A stretch of 64,000 nucleotides of DNA from Pseudofabraea citricarpa (lineage: Eukaryota; Ascomycota; Leotiomycetes; Helotiales; Dermateaceae): positions 1,736,001 through 1,800,000 of the forward strand of contig JAPWGK010000004.1 in assembly GCA_029641185.1 (NCBI GenBank). The letters run 5' to 3'. How positions within the stretch are numbered: position 1 is the first letter of the stretch; each line of letters begins with the position of its first letter. Of this stretch, positions 33,193-44,200 are shown one piece after another. The notes under the pieces are model-generated. The model saw only the letters and a list, made by a program, of their open reading frames with translations. It searched no databases and was not told the origin of the DNA. The position numbers and the translations under genes are program-made.

Positions 33193-34878
33193 TCAAATAT
33201 GCAAACTCCCGATATTCGACGTGATGAAGTCGTACGTGTCGCTTCTAAAGTCGTCACTGAGCAAGTTCGCCGAGAGAGCGTAAAACTGCATAAGCTGCTT
33301 GTTGACGCTCCACTGGGGCCAGTTGGGATAGAGGGTGGTGCCGTTATTAGGATCCATGGTATGGACGAAGGAGAGGTAGTACGAGTAGGTGGATGAGGAG
33401 GCGTAGTTGGGGAGGACGCCGAAGAAGACCTGCAGCAGGTCGCTGCCGTGGAAGGTGCCGAGGACGGGGAGGCCGTAGTTGTAGGACGAGAGGTAGGACC
33501 ACGAGGGGACGTCGGGGGCCACCGACGCGGCGATGCTCAGGAACGAGCGCCGCGTCAGGCTGAACGTCAGATCGCCCAGGATGGCCGCCATGCGCTTGTA
33601 TTGCGGGTAGATGTTGTTGAAGATGCCGGTGCGGAACGGCGCCCCGTCAGTCGTCGTGTCTGGGTAGGTGGCCACGAGCTGCTCCATCTGTGCTTCGGTG
33701 GCTGAGTGGAAGAAGAACTGCTTCAGGTACGTCTGCACCTGAGCTGTGGTCGAGATGTTCGATTGGAAGAGAGCGAAGATGGTCCCTTCGTCTTCTTGAT
33801 TCCCGATTATAAAGGGCACTTTGGCGTAGCGGCCTTGCACAGCGAGGATCTCGGGAGAGTCCGTTAGAACAGTTCCATCGGGTCGGGGGAGGTATGAGAG
33901 TGCGATCGATGAGTAGCTCAGCAGGCCAGGCACGGAATTCGTTGCATTGAGAAGCGTATCGTATGGAGCTTCTCGAAGGCATCCCAGAGTATCGGCTGCA
34001 GCCGAACAGCCTGCTGCATCAACGACCGTATCATAGACCACTTGAGCTTTCGGGCAGTCGACTGGATCAGCTGGCACAAGACTTCCAGAATTCATGATGC
34101 CGGCACGGAAAAGTGGCTTGCCCTTGTACGTGTGGTCCCCATCATACAAGGCCATTTGATCGAAGACTGAAATGGCTCCTGCTGATTCTCCCCAGATAGT
34201 AACCTTGTCAGGATCACCACCAAACGAGGCAATGTTATCAGCAATCCACTCCAGTCCTAAGCGTTGGTCGAGCAGTCCCAGATTCGAGGCTCCATCGGCA
34301 AGGATTTCGGCACCGCCCAAGAATCCAAAACCGCCAACTCGGTAATTGACAGTCACGACGATGACAGGCTTGTCTCGTGCAATCGACTGTTGAACCCATC
34401 CCGTTCCATCATACATAGCATTCCAACCGAGCTCGAAGCCACCACCAAAGATCCAGAACAAGACTGGCAGTTTTGCATCTGCAGTGGTTCCGACAGGTCG
34501 ATGGATATTGAGATACAAGCAATCCTCACCAGCATCGAGGATATTCTGAAAGAGAGGTGTATTTAAGAGGAGACCTAGAGCCGAAGTTGGAATCGCATCG
34601 TTAAGCACCGTGCTGAAGAAGAACTGTGGACAAGCCTGGCCGTTCTCTGTGGCGTAGACAGTACCGAGCGGCTCCGTAATGGCCTGCGGAGGCTTGAGTC
34701 TCAGCGGTCCTACGGGAGGCTTTGCAAATGGGACGCCCGGGAAGGTCTCGATGTCTCCCGTATTTCCGATGATGGTCGCTTGCGGATAAGGGATCGTGAC
34801 CGTGGGAGCCGCAGCACGGATCTGAGGAGCCGCCAGAGCGAGCGGGAGAGTAGCAGCAAGAGCAAGGAGGAGCTTCAT
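33193..34878 (-). CDS. Secreted type-B carboxylesterase/lipase, Candida rugosa lipase type
   Basis: Single exon, 561 residues. The signal peptide is residues 1-17 (MKLLLALAATLPLALAA). It has an alpha/beta-hydrolase fold with oxyanion-hole GGG at 145-147 (WIFGGGFELG). The nucleophile Ser232 sits in GGDPDKVTIWGESAGA; the acid is Glu364 in GNQEDEGT; the His is His477 in LGTFHGSD. Conserved family Cys pairs (EDCLYLN; Cys near 289/300) and several N-x-S/T sites are present. The size and the NQEDEGT motif match the C. rugosa lipase-like subfamily, which hydrolyses triacylglycerols, sterol esters or xenobiotic esters outside the cell. The GC content of the 3' part of the gene is clearly above that of flanking DNA. 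It is complete, with all catalytic residues intact, so it is probably active. Confidence 0.95.
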   Translation of the reverse strand: MKLLLALAATLPLALAAPQIRAAAPTVTIPYPQATIIGNTGDIETFPGVPFAKPPVGPLRLKPPQAITEPLGTVYATENGQACPQFFFSTVLNDAIPTSALGLLLNTPLFQNILDAGEDCLYLNIHRPVGTTADAKLPVLFWIFGGGFELGWNAMYDGTGWVQQSIARDKPVIVVTVNYRVGGFGFLGGAEILADGASNLGLLDQRLGLEWIADNIASFGGDPDKVTIWGESAGAISVFDQMALYDGDHTYKGKPLFRAGIMNSGSLVPADPVDCPKAQVVYDTVVDAAGCSAAADTLGCLREAPYDTLLNATNSVPGLLSYSSIALSYLPRPDGTVLTDSPEILAVQGRYAKVPFIIGNQEDEGTIFALFQSNISTTAQVQTYLKQFFFHSATEAQMEQLVATYPDTTTDGAPFRTGIFNNIYPQYKRMAAILGDLTFSLTRRSFLSIAASVAPDVPSWSYLSSYNYGLPVLGTFHGSDLLQVFFGVLPNYASSSTYSYYLSFVHTMDPNNGTTLYPNWPQWSVNKQLMQFYALSANLLSDDFRSDTYDFITSNIGSLHI

Positions 34879-37720
34879 CTTGACTGATCAAGTAAACTAG
34901 ACTTCCGAGAACTGACTGAACAGGAGCTGGAGCTGGAGCTGGAGGCAATGGAGCTTCTCTTGTAGAAAAGAGACTGGCTTGCTTTCTCAATCTCAACCAA
35001 CTCAAGGCTACCTCCACAGCTATATAGAACTAAGTGCAAGCTGAGGCCGTAGGACGCAACTTACATGTGGATCCTCGGCGAATACAAGGCTACCTCAGCA
35101 GGTGACACGCAGACCGAGATCCTAGCACGAAAGCAGACAAGCATCTCCGAACCGAGGTGAAGATATACTTTGCATCAAGTATTGTTTTTTTCTTTCTTTT
35201 GCAGGGCCACGGCAGGACACCCGCAACGGTGTGCCTGACTATCCTCCCTCCGCATCTCGTCGCGAGCGAAACAACATGGCCGAGTCGACTACCCCGCAAA
35301 GGAGTTTCCTGGTGCTTGCCACAACAGGAAGTCTTGACCCGCATCCGTGTGGTCACTTGAGATCTCTAGCTTCGGCTTCATCTGCATCGGGCGCCCTGTG
35401 GAGCTTCTTGCGCAAGCTGACCCCGGTACGCGTGTGCTGCCTGTGGTGCTGTGCACTGCTGTCCTTGGGGTTGGGCTCGGGTCTCCTGTGCGCTCGATTG
35501 GCTGGGTGCACGTTCTCTCCCGTGGGGAAGTGCATGTCATCATTGCGAGGGTGGAGTTGGTGGAGTTGGTGGAGTTGGTGGAGGGTGGAGGGGAGGGTGA
35601 GGGTTGTGGACGATGCGAATCCTTCGGCAACTAGCGAGATGCCAATTGCATGGCATGCGAGGAGGCGGAGGCGGACGTGGACGTGGCTACTAAGTGCGCT
35701 CTGGCTGAATTAACCCCAACGGTATTATTATTAAATCGGCCGTTATTGGTAGTCTCCACAACCCACCTGCTCTTGAAAGATTATTCACTTTGAAAAGAGC
35801 TTGGTAACAAAATCATCGAAAGCAACAAGAAAACTAGAGTCCTTGTTACAAGAGGACTTGTCGATGAGCAGGGGCGCGGGGTAAAGCCAAATAAGCAGCG
35901 GGGAAAGGATACGGGGTACAGAACAAAAGATTCGGCGATCATCATTCTCAATTCTGGCTTCGTCGCTATCCCAGAAGATCGTGAAGAGGTGAAGAACAAA
36001 GGAAATGCACATGGAAGAACCCTCTATCGTCTTCTTACCTAGGCACAGTGTTTATCCTTGCAATGGCTGAAGAAAGGTGCTCGGATCCATTTAGCCATAC
36101 TCAACACCCTCGTATTCCCTAACCCACTCGATTCATCTGAAAGCAAGCAAAGAGGTGAGATGGGGAAGAGGTCAGCAAGATACACAAGCACATGCCAAAG
36201 GACGAATCTCCCATGATCTTCTTACCTAGGCACAGGCACAAGAGACAGACCGACAGGTACAGGAACAGGCACCACCATCTCTCCCTCCTAATCAGCCAGC
36301 CCAGCCACCAGCCATCAGGCTCTCCCCCGGGCCTATAAAATCGCATCTGAGTACGAATACGACGGAAAGCAGAGCGGACGCATCAACAACCTATCTTCCA
36401 TCTTGCGAGCCCAATAAATCAATTAATATAATATCAATCCGCCGTGCTTATAGAGAACAGAGGCTCCATTTCACATGTCTCGGAGATGAGTTTCCTTATT
36501 CATACCATCTTTTTGCTCTTGATCTACTGCAAGCAGCTCGTATGGTTCTTGTCATTGGAGCGGAAGTCGTGGTGGTGTGCACAGAAAACCAAGCCCGCGA
36601 GAGGCTGAAGTTGATCAGTTGAGCTGGATTCCTCTTACGGCGATAATAGCAGCGGTGTGATTCGGTGTGATTGATAAGCTCAACACAAGGGCACAGGACT
36701 CCCGGGCAGTAGCGGATAAATCTGTGGGGTAGAAGAGAGAGAAAAAATAAGAAGAAAAGATCCTGGCACGGTACATGAGAAAAATCTGGGGAAGAAAGCG
36801 GGAATAAGCAAGGAGGGGAAGACGAATGACGGGAAAAGCTCGGATGGGGAAATTTTTCACTGTCATGCCTTAAATGTACGAAGTACGGTGCGGCTTTTTC
36901 TGCTGCTCTTGATCCTTGGCGATACATTCCTATTCTTCCTCTCATCGCGGGTAAAAAAAAAAAAAGTGTGCAAGGTCAGTTCACTTACTCACCCACACAA
37001 TCTCAAAAGACCTGGATTTTTGATTTCCTGCATTTCTGGTCGCACTCCGCACGATGCAATAGTAAAAACGAAAAAGCGAAGATGGTACCGAGACTCCGAG
37101 AGAGAGAGAAAGGCTATCAATTCTCGTGCCTGAGAAAAACCCGGGGTAAAAGTTTCCTCCTCTCTAGGGGAAATTTGTTGACAAAGCTGAGCTCGAGTCA
37201 GCAGGTCACGCGGACCGACCGAACCGATGCAGATGCAGATCGCCGAAATAAAAGATCCGCGGGCTTCTTCTATTGTTCTTCAATAAGAAGACCACAGCGC
37301 AAGGTACGTGCCATCGCGCGAGAGAAGAGCCAAACGAAAGAGAAAAGAAGAAAAGATGGCAAGTTATCCTCGTCGTGTTGTTGTATTCAAACAGGGGAAA
37401 TCGATGTCGGTACGTCGAGCCCAGTCTTTGTCGTATAGATTGACGAGCGGGATGGCCGGCTCTTTCGGGAAAGCCGCTCGAGAGGAATCGAGACCGAAAA
37501 ACAATGTAAGACTGCACGTCAAGCTAAGGATCCGGCAAACTCAGTAAATTATTGAGAATCCTTCAAACTCGGAACGCTTCTTACCTATTCTGTTTTCCAG
37601 AAGAACTTGATCCTCGAAAATGCAGTTACCGAATTACTGTTTTGGAGCAGGACGAAAGGGAAAAGCCCGTACGTTCGAGGTGGCTTTCGTATATGACTTG
37701 CAATTAGAAGGTCTGTGCCG
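34879..37720. other. Long gene-poor region with simple repeats and a TATA-like site
   Basis: About 2.8 kb with no supportable gene. It contains a GGAGTTGGT tandem tract at about 35550-35590 and a diverged duplication ending in the identical 18-mer CTTCTTACCTAGGCACAG (36031 and 36218). A TATAAA-like site at 36335 (+) is followed by no convincing ORF. The 160-codon frame at 35231-35713 lacks any family signature. Confidence 0.4.
36031..36235. repeat. Direct repeat of an 18-mer, 187 bp apart
   Basis: CTTCTTACCTAGGCACAG occurs at 36031-36048 and 36218-36235. The 60 bp or so before each copy share GAAGAGGT and GCACATG, so this is a diverged duplication and not a chance match. Confidence 0.7.
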
Positions 37721-38554
37721 TTAGTAATATAGATCAATTTGGGTAGGAGACGCATTAGATGAAGCTCCTTCGTGCCAAGGATGCGGATAATCAATGCTGC
37801 GAGTTGCAAAAGGGCGGATTAACAATGTAACGAATTATCAACGACATGAATAATCCATGGGGCAGATTATCAACGTAGTAGATTATTAGTAACCAAATGA
37901 TAATAAGGCGGATTAACAATGCCGCGAATTGTCAATAAAACGGGCAATAATTATCGCAGATTATCAAGGTGGATAATCAATGAAGCAGATTTTCGACGCA
38001 GCAGACAATAATTGCCACAAATTATCAAGGCGGATAATCAATGAAGCGGATTACTGACATAGCGGATCATCAATGCCGCGAATTATCGTCGTCGGAGGTG
38101 AACAGGAGGGGAGTGCTCGCTTATAGCCGAAGCGACGAAGTAAGAGACAGGGCAACTTACGGCAAGTTGACAATATAGGGATACCACTCTTCACCCACGT
38201 CCCTACCAAGATATACAGGTTAGATAAATGAGTAGGCAACACTTGCGGGTAATCGTTATCTTACCACAAAGCTCTTCCTTCAATCTGTTGCCACTTGGGC
38301 TTAAGGGCGTCGAGTGCTCTCATCACGGGCGTCAAATGAACATAGACCACATGTTGATCATTAACCGTGGTACTGTTAAACACGGGAAACTTTACAACAT
38401 CTGGGTAGTACTTGTCGACGATCTCCTGGTCTATCGTTCAAAGCAATCAGTTTTGGAGTCGTCGGATCGGGTGAACGTTTAGGTACTTACAGTATCGCTC
38501 CCTGGAGGCTACAGCTGCGGGACTGCCCCAGGCTCCTGGATTGTCGTGAGACAT
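37721..38554 (-). CDS. Small 115-residue orphan protein in four exons
   Basis: Model: 38554-38491, 38430-38265, 38202-38161 and 37796-37721; introns 60, 62 and 364 nt, all GT-AG. The sum is 348 nt. The protein starts MSHDNPGAWGSPAAVASRER, continues with YYQEIVDKYYPDVVKFPVFN and WYPYIVNLP, and ends with PHPWHEGASSN...IDLYY. It has no signal peptide or membrane segment, and it is rich in Tyr, Trp and Pro. I recognise no family. Four exons that close in frame, with GTAAGT or GTAAGA donors at three sites, argue for a real gene. The third intron is unusually long for this genome because it contains a minisatellite, and the first 14 nt of exon 4 are themselves one copy of it. Upstream is POP3, in the same direction. 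Confidence 0.6.
37783..38090. repeat. Degenerate minisatellite, consensus GCGGATWANCAATG
   Basis: Six copies of the 14-mer lie at 37783, 37814, 37908, 37969, 38030 and 38062, with at most three changes each. The copies at 37908, 37969 and 38030 are 61 bp apart. Related GAATTATCAACG / AGATTATCAA words lie between them. All lie on one strand in one orientation. Confidence 0.85.
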
Positions 38555-39166
38555 TTCAGGGAGATGCTGCGTTGTGGGAGGTCAAAGAGGAGATGAGAAA
38601 ATCGGGGGGAGTAAAGGATAGTAAGAAACCTCCTGTGTCCTTGTGTCCGAGACAGCTCTTGCTGTGGATTGAGGTAACTAAACGTGAAGGGGTATGCAGT
38701 CAAGGTTGATTGTGATGTTGTTGAAGTAAGTGTAGGAGAGGAGTAAGGGAGGTCAAGATTGGTTGTAGTGTGAGTCGTTGTCGTGGTGGTCTAAGGTTAG
38801 CGAAGCTAATGTTCCTAACTACGACTAAATCTTGCCACGGATTCTTCCGGAACTTTTTGTGAGAGAGAAAAGAAAACAGATATGAGAAAAAAGAGTCTGG
38901 GCGTCAACAGAAACGAAATTTGATAATAAGGTCCGCTGTCCACAGGCATATGTTTCCTTCCCTATCTGACGACGCATGCAGACAAATTCACATCAATCTG
39001 AATAGCTAGAAGGGAAGGACCACCAAAGAAAGTACTTGATCTTCAATTGGTATGATACCAAATAAGATTAATTTGTAGAGGATGAACGATAACGCAACAC
39101 CAGAGGACTCATATATATTTCTAATGTTATAGTACCAATTTATTGATGATACTACACAGCTAGACT
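38555..39166. other. Intergenic region
   Basis: About 0.6 kb between POP3 and the orphan gene, both on -. It should hold the POP3 terminator and the orphan promoter. No ORF or motif was supported. Confidence 0.45.
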
Positions 39167-40118
39167 TCAAACCCCTTGGGTCTTTGTCGCAACTAAAGAT
39201 GTAGTTTGAATAGCATTGACTTTTAAAGGCAGGTAAATGGGCTGTGGTATGTTGTGGAGCCACGGCTTTTCAAGATCAGGGACTTTGGCCTGGACCAAAT
39301 CAAGCAGAGCTTTTGAGTGTGGTGCTCCATCCAAGATGCCAACAAAGGAGACTCTTGCCAACCCTAATGATGCAGATAGTCGAGCATCACTACCGTTGGG
39401 TAATTGCACAAGTTTGGTAGATGATGTGGCTGGGTTCGTCCCAGGAGTATTCCCAATAAGATGTGGTAGGTGAGCATACAGAACTGCCGGAAGAGAAGAG
39501 CGGGACACGAACACAGCAATAAGATGGGCTTTAGCTGAAGCTTGGCTTCCTGCTGCAGTCTTGATGGTCGGAGAGCCAAGATTTCCAGTTCTTGGGGCAG
39601 CATCATCTGTGTTGGTAGTTGCATTATCTGGCGTGTTTGAACTCTCCAGGCTATCTAAGTGGGAAGAGTTCTGTAGAAGACGTGTGATACTGTTCAGACC
39701 TACCACAACAAAAGGAGAAATGTCTGGTGGTGGTGGCGGCGGTGACGGTTGGCCGTCAGCAGGGCTTGGGTCGCCCTTTGATTTGGCATCCTGCAGCTTT
39801 CTCTTTTTACTACGTCTCCCTTTCGACGGTACAACGTGCTCAGACCGATGTCTTCCGATGGGGGAGAGAAGACTGGGAGACTAAGTCAGTTGACATTTAA
39901 CTGAGGATTGTTCTCTTGAAGTTTTGTTGTTAGAGGGAAAGGGAGCGGGAGTCAATACCTGCAGAGAAGTTCAAGTATGGTCTCCTGATCCCGGCCGGAT
40001 ATTGTGGGCCTGGAAGTCTGTTAGATTCTTAGATTGGACGAGTGCCCATGACTGCATACCATTGAGGTGTGGTAAAAGGAGAGTCAAGCTGAAACACCAT
40101 CTTTGGTTTCCGCTCCAT
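39167..40118 (-). CDS. POP3: RNase P/MRP subunit POP3
   Basis: Three exons: 40118-40060, 40009-39959 and 39872-39167 (introns 50 and 86 nt). The sum is 816 nt, or 271 residues. The spliced N-terminus reads MVFQLDSPFTTPQWPTISGR then DQETILELLCSLLSPIGRHR, the conserved start of fungal POP3. A basic patch (KGRRSKKRKL) and a Pro-rich linker follow. The core contains ISPFVVVGLNSITRLL, HLIAVFVSRSS and TKLVQLPNGSDARLSASLGL, and ends with PWLH...YLPLKVNAIQTT, as in the RNase_P_pop3 family. POP3 is a protein subunit of nuclear RNase P (tRNA 5' processing) and RNase MRP (rRNA processing). It shares a 1.2-kb upstream region with the deubiquitinase gene. Confidence 0.88.
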
Positions 40119-41287
40119 GTTGACTAAGGTGTTTGAGCGTTTGTTTGACTCTTGGTTGAAATTGGCCAGTTCGGACTGATGCTTAAAGTGATGCAGAAAG
40201 GCAGGAGATGATTGTTTGTTGGGTTTGTTTACCTAGGTGTATAGATGTATTTTTTGGGAGGGATTTTGCCTGGAATTGGGAAACGAAGGGCCGATGCTCA
40301 CAACGATAGAGCAGAATGAGGCTGTCGATAGATTTCCTCAATGATTGAGTTTTTCGGAATGCGGAGATACTCTGGCTCCGATTGGCTGGGATGATGCTGG
40401 GAGCTGTGTAGCTGTGGAGGGGGTGCAGGGAGGGAGGGATGACGGCGCTGCTGCAGACTCACAAGCCAAGAAACCAAACATCAGCTGAAATCACGTTTCC
40501 TTTGTTGTGTTGTGCAATCAACCAATTAATCAACCAGCCACGTCACATGTTGTAGGGCTTCGTGCTGAGGTTGTCAGACGCCAGAAGTCAAAGGTCGAAA
40601 GTCAGAAGTCAGAAGCAAAGAATCTCGTGGGACGCTACACCAAGCCAGCTTAGCGAGTTCCCCTTTGGGTTTAGCCTCAGAGTCTTATCACACCCAGCTT
40701 TCTGCCCCACCGATTGGAAAGTTGAGCTTGTGGTTGTGGTTGTGGTTACAGTAGAGTATGGTGATAATATATCATTACCATCTCGAGATCTATCCATCAA
40801 CCCCCCCAGAATCTTCGAACTCGCGCCCTGTCACTTTGCCCGCAGATACATTACACGCCCTGGCATCGCCCTTTGACGCGTCTTTACTGCCCTCTTCCAC
40901 CCGTTCTCTGCCCTTCTCCCTCTACACGCGCGCCCGCCCTGTCACCTATGACGCCGGAGCTTGTAGTGTCGCCTAAATCCCCCCATTGACATCCTCGTAG
41001 CCTCACAACCTCAAAATCTCCCCTCCTCCCTCCTCCTCCCTCCTCCCCCCTCCTTTTTTCTCCCCCCATAACCTGCACCTGCAACTTGCACCTGCATGGC
41101 AATTCTTCACCACCACCACCTCCTCCCCTTCTTCATGCGATCCTTCTAGCTTCTTGCAAGCTCCTCGGCTTAATCTGCGGCTACGCTTCTAGCCACGGCC
41201 ACGGCGAACGGCATCTCTGGTCTGCCTGTCTCTTCTTTAGGCAACTAGGTCCTTCCTCAAGCTCCCCGCTCTCACCTGTTCTGCCAA
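40119..41287. other. Divergent promoter region of POP3 and the deubiquitinase
   Basis: About 1.2 kb between divergent start codons. It contains a long CCTCC-rich pyrimidine tract near 41015-41075 on the + strand, close upstream of the deubiquitinase ATG. Such CT-rich tracts are common in fungal core promoters. No ORF was supported. Confidence 0.55.
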
Positions 41288-44200
41288 ATGGACAACGAAG
41301 CCGCCGATTTGACGTCGCGAGAACGTGCGGCCTCTTCAGAGCCTTGCTCCACCCGACCTAATCCTTTCGACGACGACAGCATTGCCTCGTCCTCCCGCAA
41401 ACGCCAACGAGTCTCCCGCTCAGCTTCGCGGAGCAGGTCCGTTGACACTGCTAGAGCCACCGATAGTCTACCAGACGCCCTACCCCAGCGAGACGAACCA
41501 CAAGACATTGACATCGACATTGACATCGACCTCTCTCCTCCCCACACGCCCAGCCGCGCTGAGCTTCAGCACCAGCAGGCGGATGCTACACCTAGCAAGT
41601 TCACCATAAACCTCCGAACTGCGCGGAACCTCAACTCCATACCTTCCTCTCCGCCATCCCCTACCACCCCTTCCAGAATGCTCCCACCGGAAGAAGACAA
41701 AGACCCAAGGCAGAGCTTGGATTCAGAGAGTGATGCTCTGTCTACAGTTCCCGCCATGGAGACCCCTTCGTCTTCCCCATCCGCCATGGGAAGCCCGCAG
41801 ATTGAGATAGTAGCAATGAGTGATGATGCCGAATATGTGACGAGGAGCCCCCCTCTAGCTATTATTGAAGACGATGAGGTCCTCATTGATCCCATGTCTG
41901 ATTTTCCGTACAACGAGAGAGACGAGCCACTGACAAATACGGTCACAAGGCTGAAGAGACATCTCCAGGGTGGTATGTTCTTCCACCTCTGCTTTACTTG
42001 TTCGGGTGCTAATTTTTGACCCTTAGATCCTATCGATTCTGATGATTGCTTTCGAAAACTTCGAGACTGGTTCCATAGCTATCTGAGCTTCACCCATGAC
42101 AATCCAAGCAGCTGGCACGAATCATACACACGAAATAGAGACTTTTGGAATGCCCTGCCTGACCTAGTCCATGCGCTGAGTCTACGACGGTATGGCCCCC
42201 TCCCCTCTATCGCGAGGTTTTATTGACTTTCCTAGGACCTTTTTCGGCCCATTTCTCCGCGACGATGATGCTGGGCGTCTAGTTCTCTCCGAATTCTTTG
42301 GAGAATTTGCTCGTCTGGCGGGCCGATTCGTTGCCATGGATGCCCGAGTGTTTGCTCGACACATTGCCCAGAATGAGAAAGACCTAGAACCGGATCTTGC
42401 CTCCTACAAGTACCTTTACGAATACAGCTACCTCCTTCGAAAAGACGAAAACTCAAACCAGCATATTGGCCGCAACTTGGAAATACATTACGATTGGGAC
42501 TGGAACCTTGATGTAAAAAACATGACGAAGGGTTTCCTTTCTGAAGGAGGTACCATTGCGAACCTCACAAAGCTGGCCAAAGGCTACAAATCACTCCTAC
42601 AGCAAATGCCGAGGATGATAGATTCTCTACTGGAACCATGTCGACTAGCCTATAGGATTGTTTTCGAGGCTTCAAGGGCCATAGACGAAGCTGACCCGAA
42701 GTATATCGACGCAGCACGCCGTTACGTCAGTCAAGGATACGAGTTCTTTAAGGTTACAAGTGCAAGCCTTGATTTCATCATTGACAAGCACGTAACTTCA
42801 CTTCCCCCCCTCGTTGCCGCCGAGATGATTACCCAGTTGACGGATATTCTGTTGGCGACTTTAAGCGCCCATGTTGGTGCAACAGAGGAGCTTTTTGCCA
42901 ACTTGAGGAAAAGAGAACCAAAGTTTTCTGAAAACTACTACCCAAAAATTATTTCCGCGGAATGGCGCTTCTCGATACTGCATAGACTCATAATTTCTAC
43001 ACAGATGCAGTTGCGGGTTGTTGGTGTGACTACAATGTGTTCCGAACTCCTTGGCCTCCACAACAGTTACAAGGGACTCGAACCATCCCACAACCCATTC
43101 CTTCTTCACTTTGCGGACTTCATCATCAAAAACAAGCTTATCGAATACATCGTGGGCATTGGATCACATCCTGAAATCATCAATGAAAGCAAGAATATTC
43201 TGGGATTCTTGGTTTCTACTAAAACCTATACACCTGAGCTGACGGATATCATCTGGAAGACAGTCATGACAAGTCAAGATCCTAGAGTCGTAGAAGCTAT
43301 CGTTCGTCAGATGGTCAAAGGATGCCTCAACATCTACGAATACCAAGGTCTTCTAGATATCTGCAAGAAAGTTAGCGAGCTTCCTCTCGAGGCCTTCAAT
43401 TCCGTCCTGCGCGAGTTCTGTGAGGACTTGATTGGTTGTCTAATACAAAAATGTCGCCAACCCAGTCTTCAGAGCATCGATGCCCCGCCGTATGAGCTAT
43501 GTATAAGACTCATCCGCGAATCTTCAGTCATAACACCTGATCGTCCCTTGGGATACCCTGACATTCAAGTCTTTGCTACCCAACGTCTTCGATCCCTGCT
43601 ACCCTTTGGACCAGCCTCCGAGGTACGAGATGCTTTGTACCTGAGTTGCATCAGTGATATATCTGCAAGATCCCCTACTACGCCCGGCAGTGTCTGTGCC
43701 ATCAATTCTTTACTGAGTCAGAATCTGGAAGCTGACCTTCGGACACTCACTACAATGCATGGTTTCACAGAAATGATCATCGAGGATTTAGAGTCTAGCA
43801 CTGAACATGATGCTACATCTACAGTCATTGCTAGTCCCGCTAGCCAAGCACGACGAGAGTTACTGCTTCACATAATCATGCATCAGCCAGAAACAATATC
43901 CCCTGAAATGGGCGTGCGGCTTTGGGATGTCTTGGTAGGGAAACGATCAAGAGGTGTCCAGGGACGAACAAATGCTTGGCAGGTCTTGAACAGTGCTGTC
44001 AAGCAGTTTCCAGGGTTCAAAAATGTTTTTTTGGCCTCCTGCTATCAAGAATACCTCCCAGACCTACCGCCAGACTGTTTCACGCTCGGAACATTGGATT
44101 TTGCACGATCCGCCGTTATGGCATGGATTTCTCAATTGCCTCATGGCTCATTGTGGGAGGACCAAGCTTTCGAATCTCCGGCGTTGGAGCAGCTGTGGCG

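Noticed and set aside
35231..35713. 160-codon open frame on +
   Set aside because: Driven by GGT/GGA and GC-rich repeats (Trp-Trp-Ser and Leu/Cys tracts); all frames are open here.
36333..36340. TATAAA-like site as promoter of a gene at 36.4-37.5 kb
   Set aside because: The first ATG frame downstream closes after about 40 codons and no splice chain could be built.
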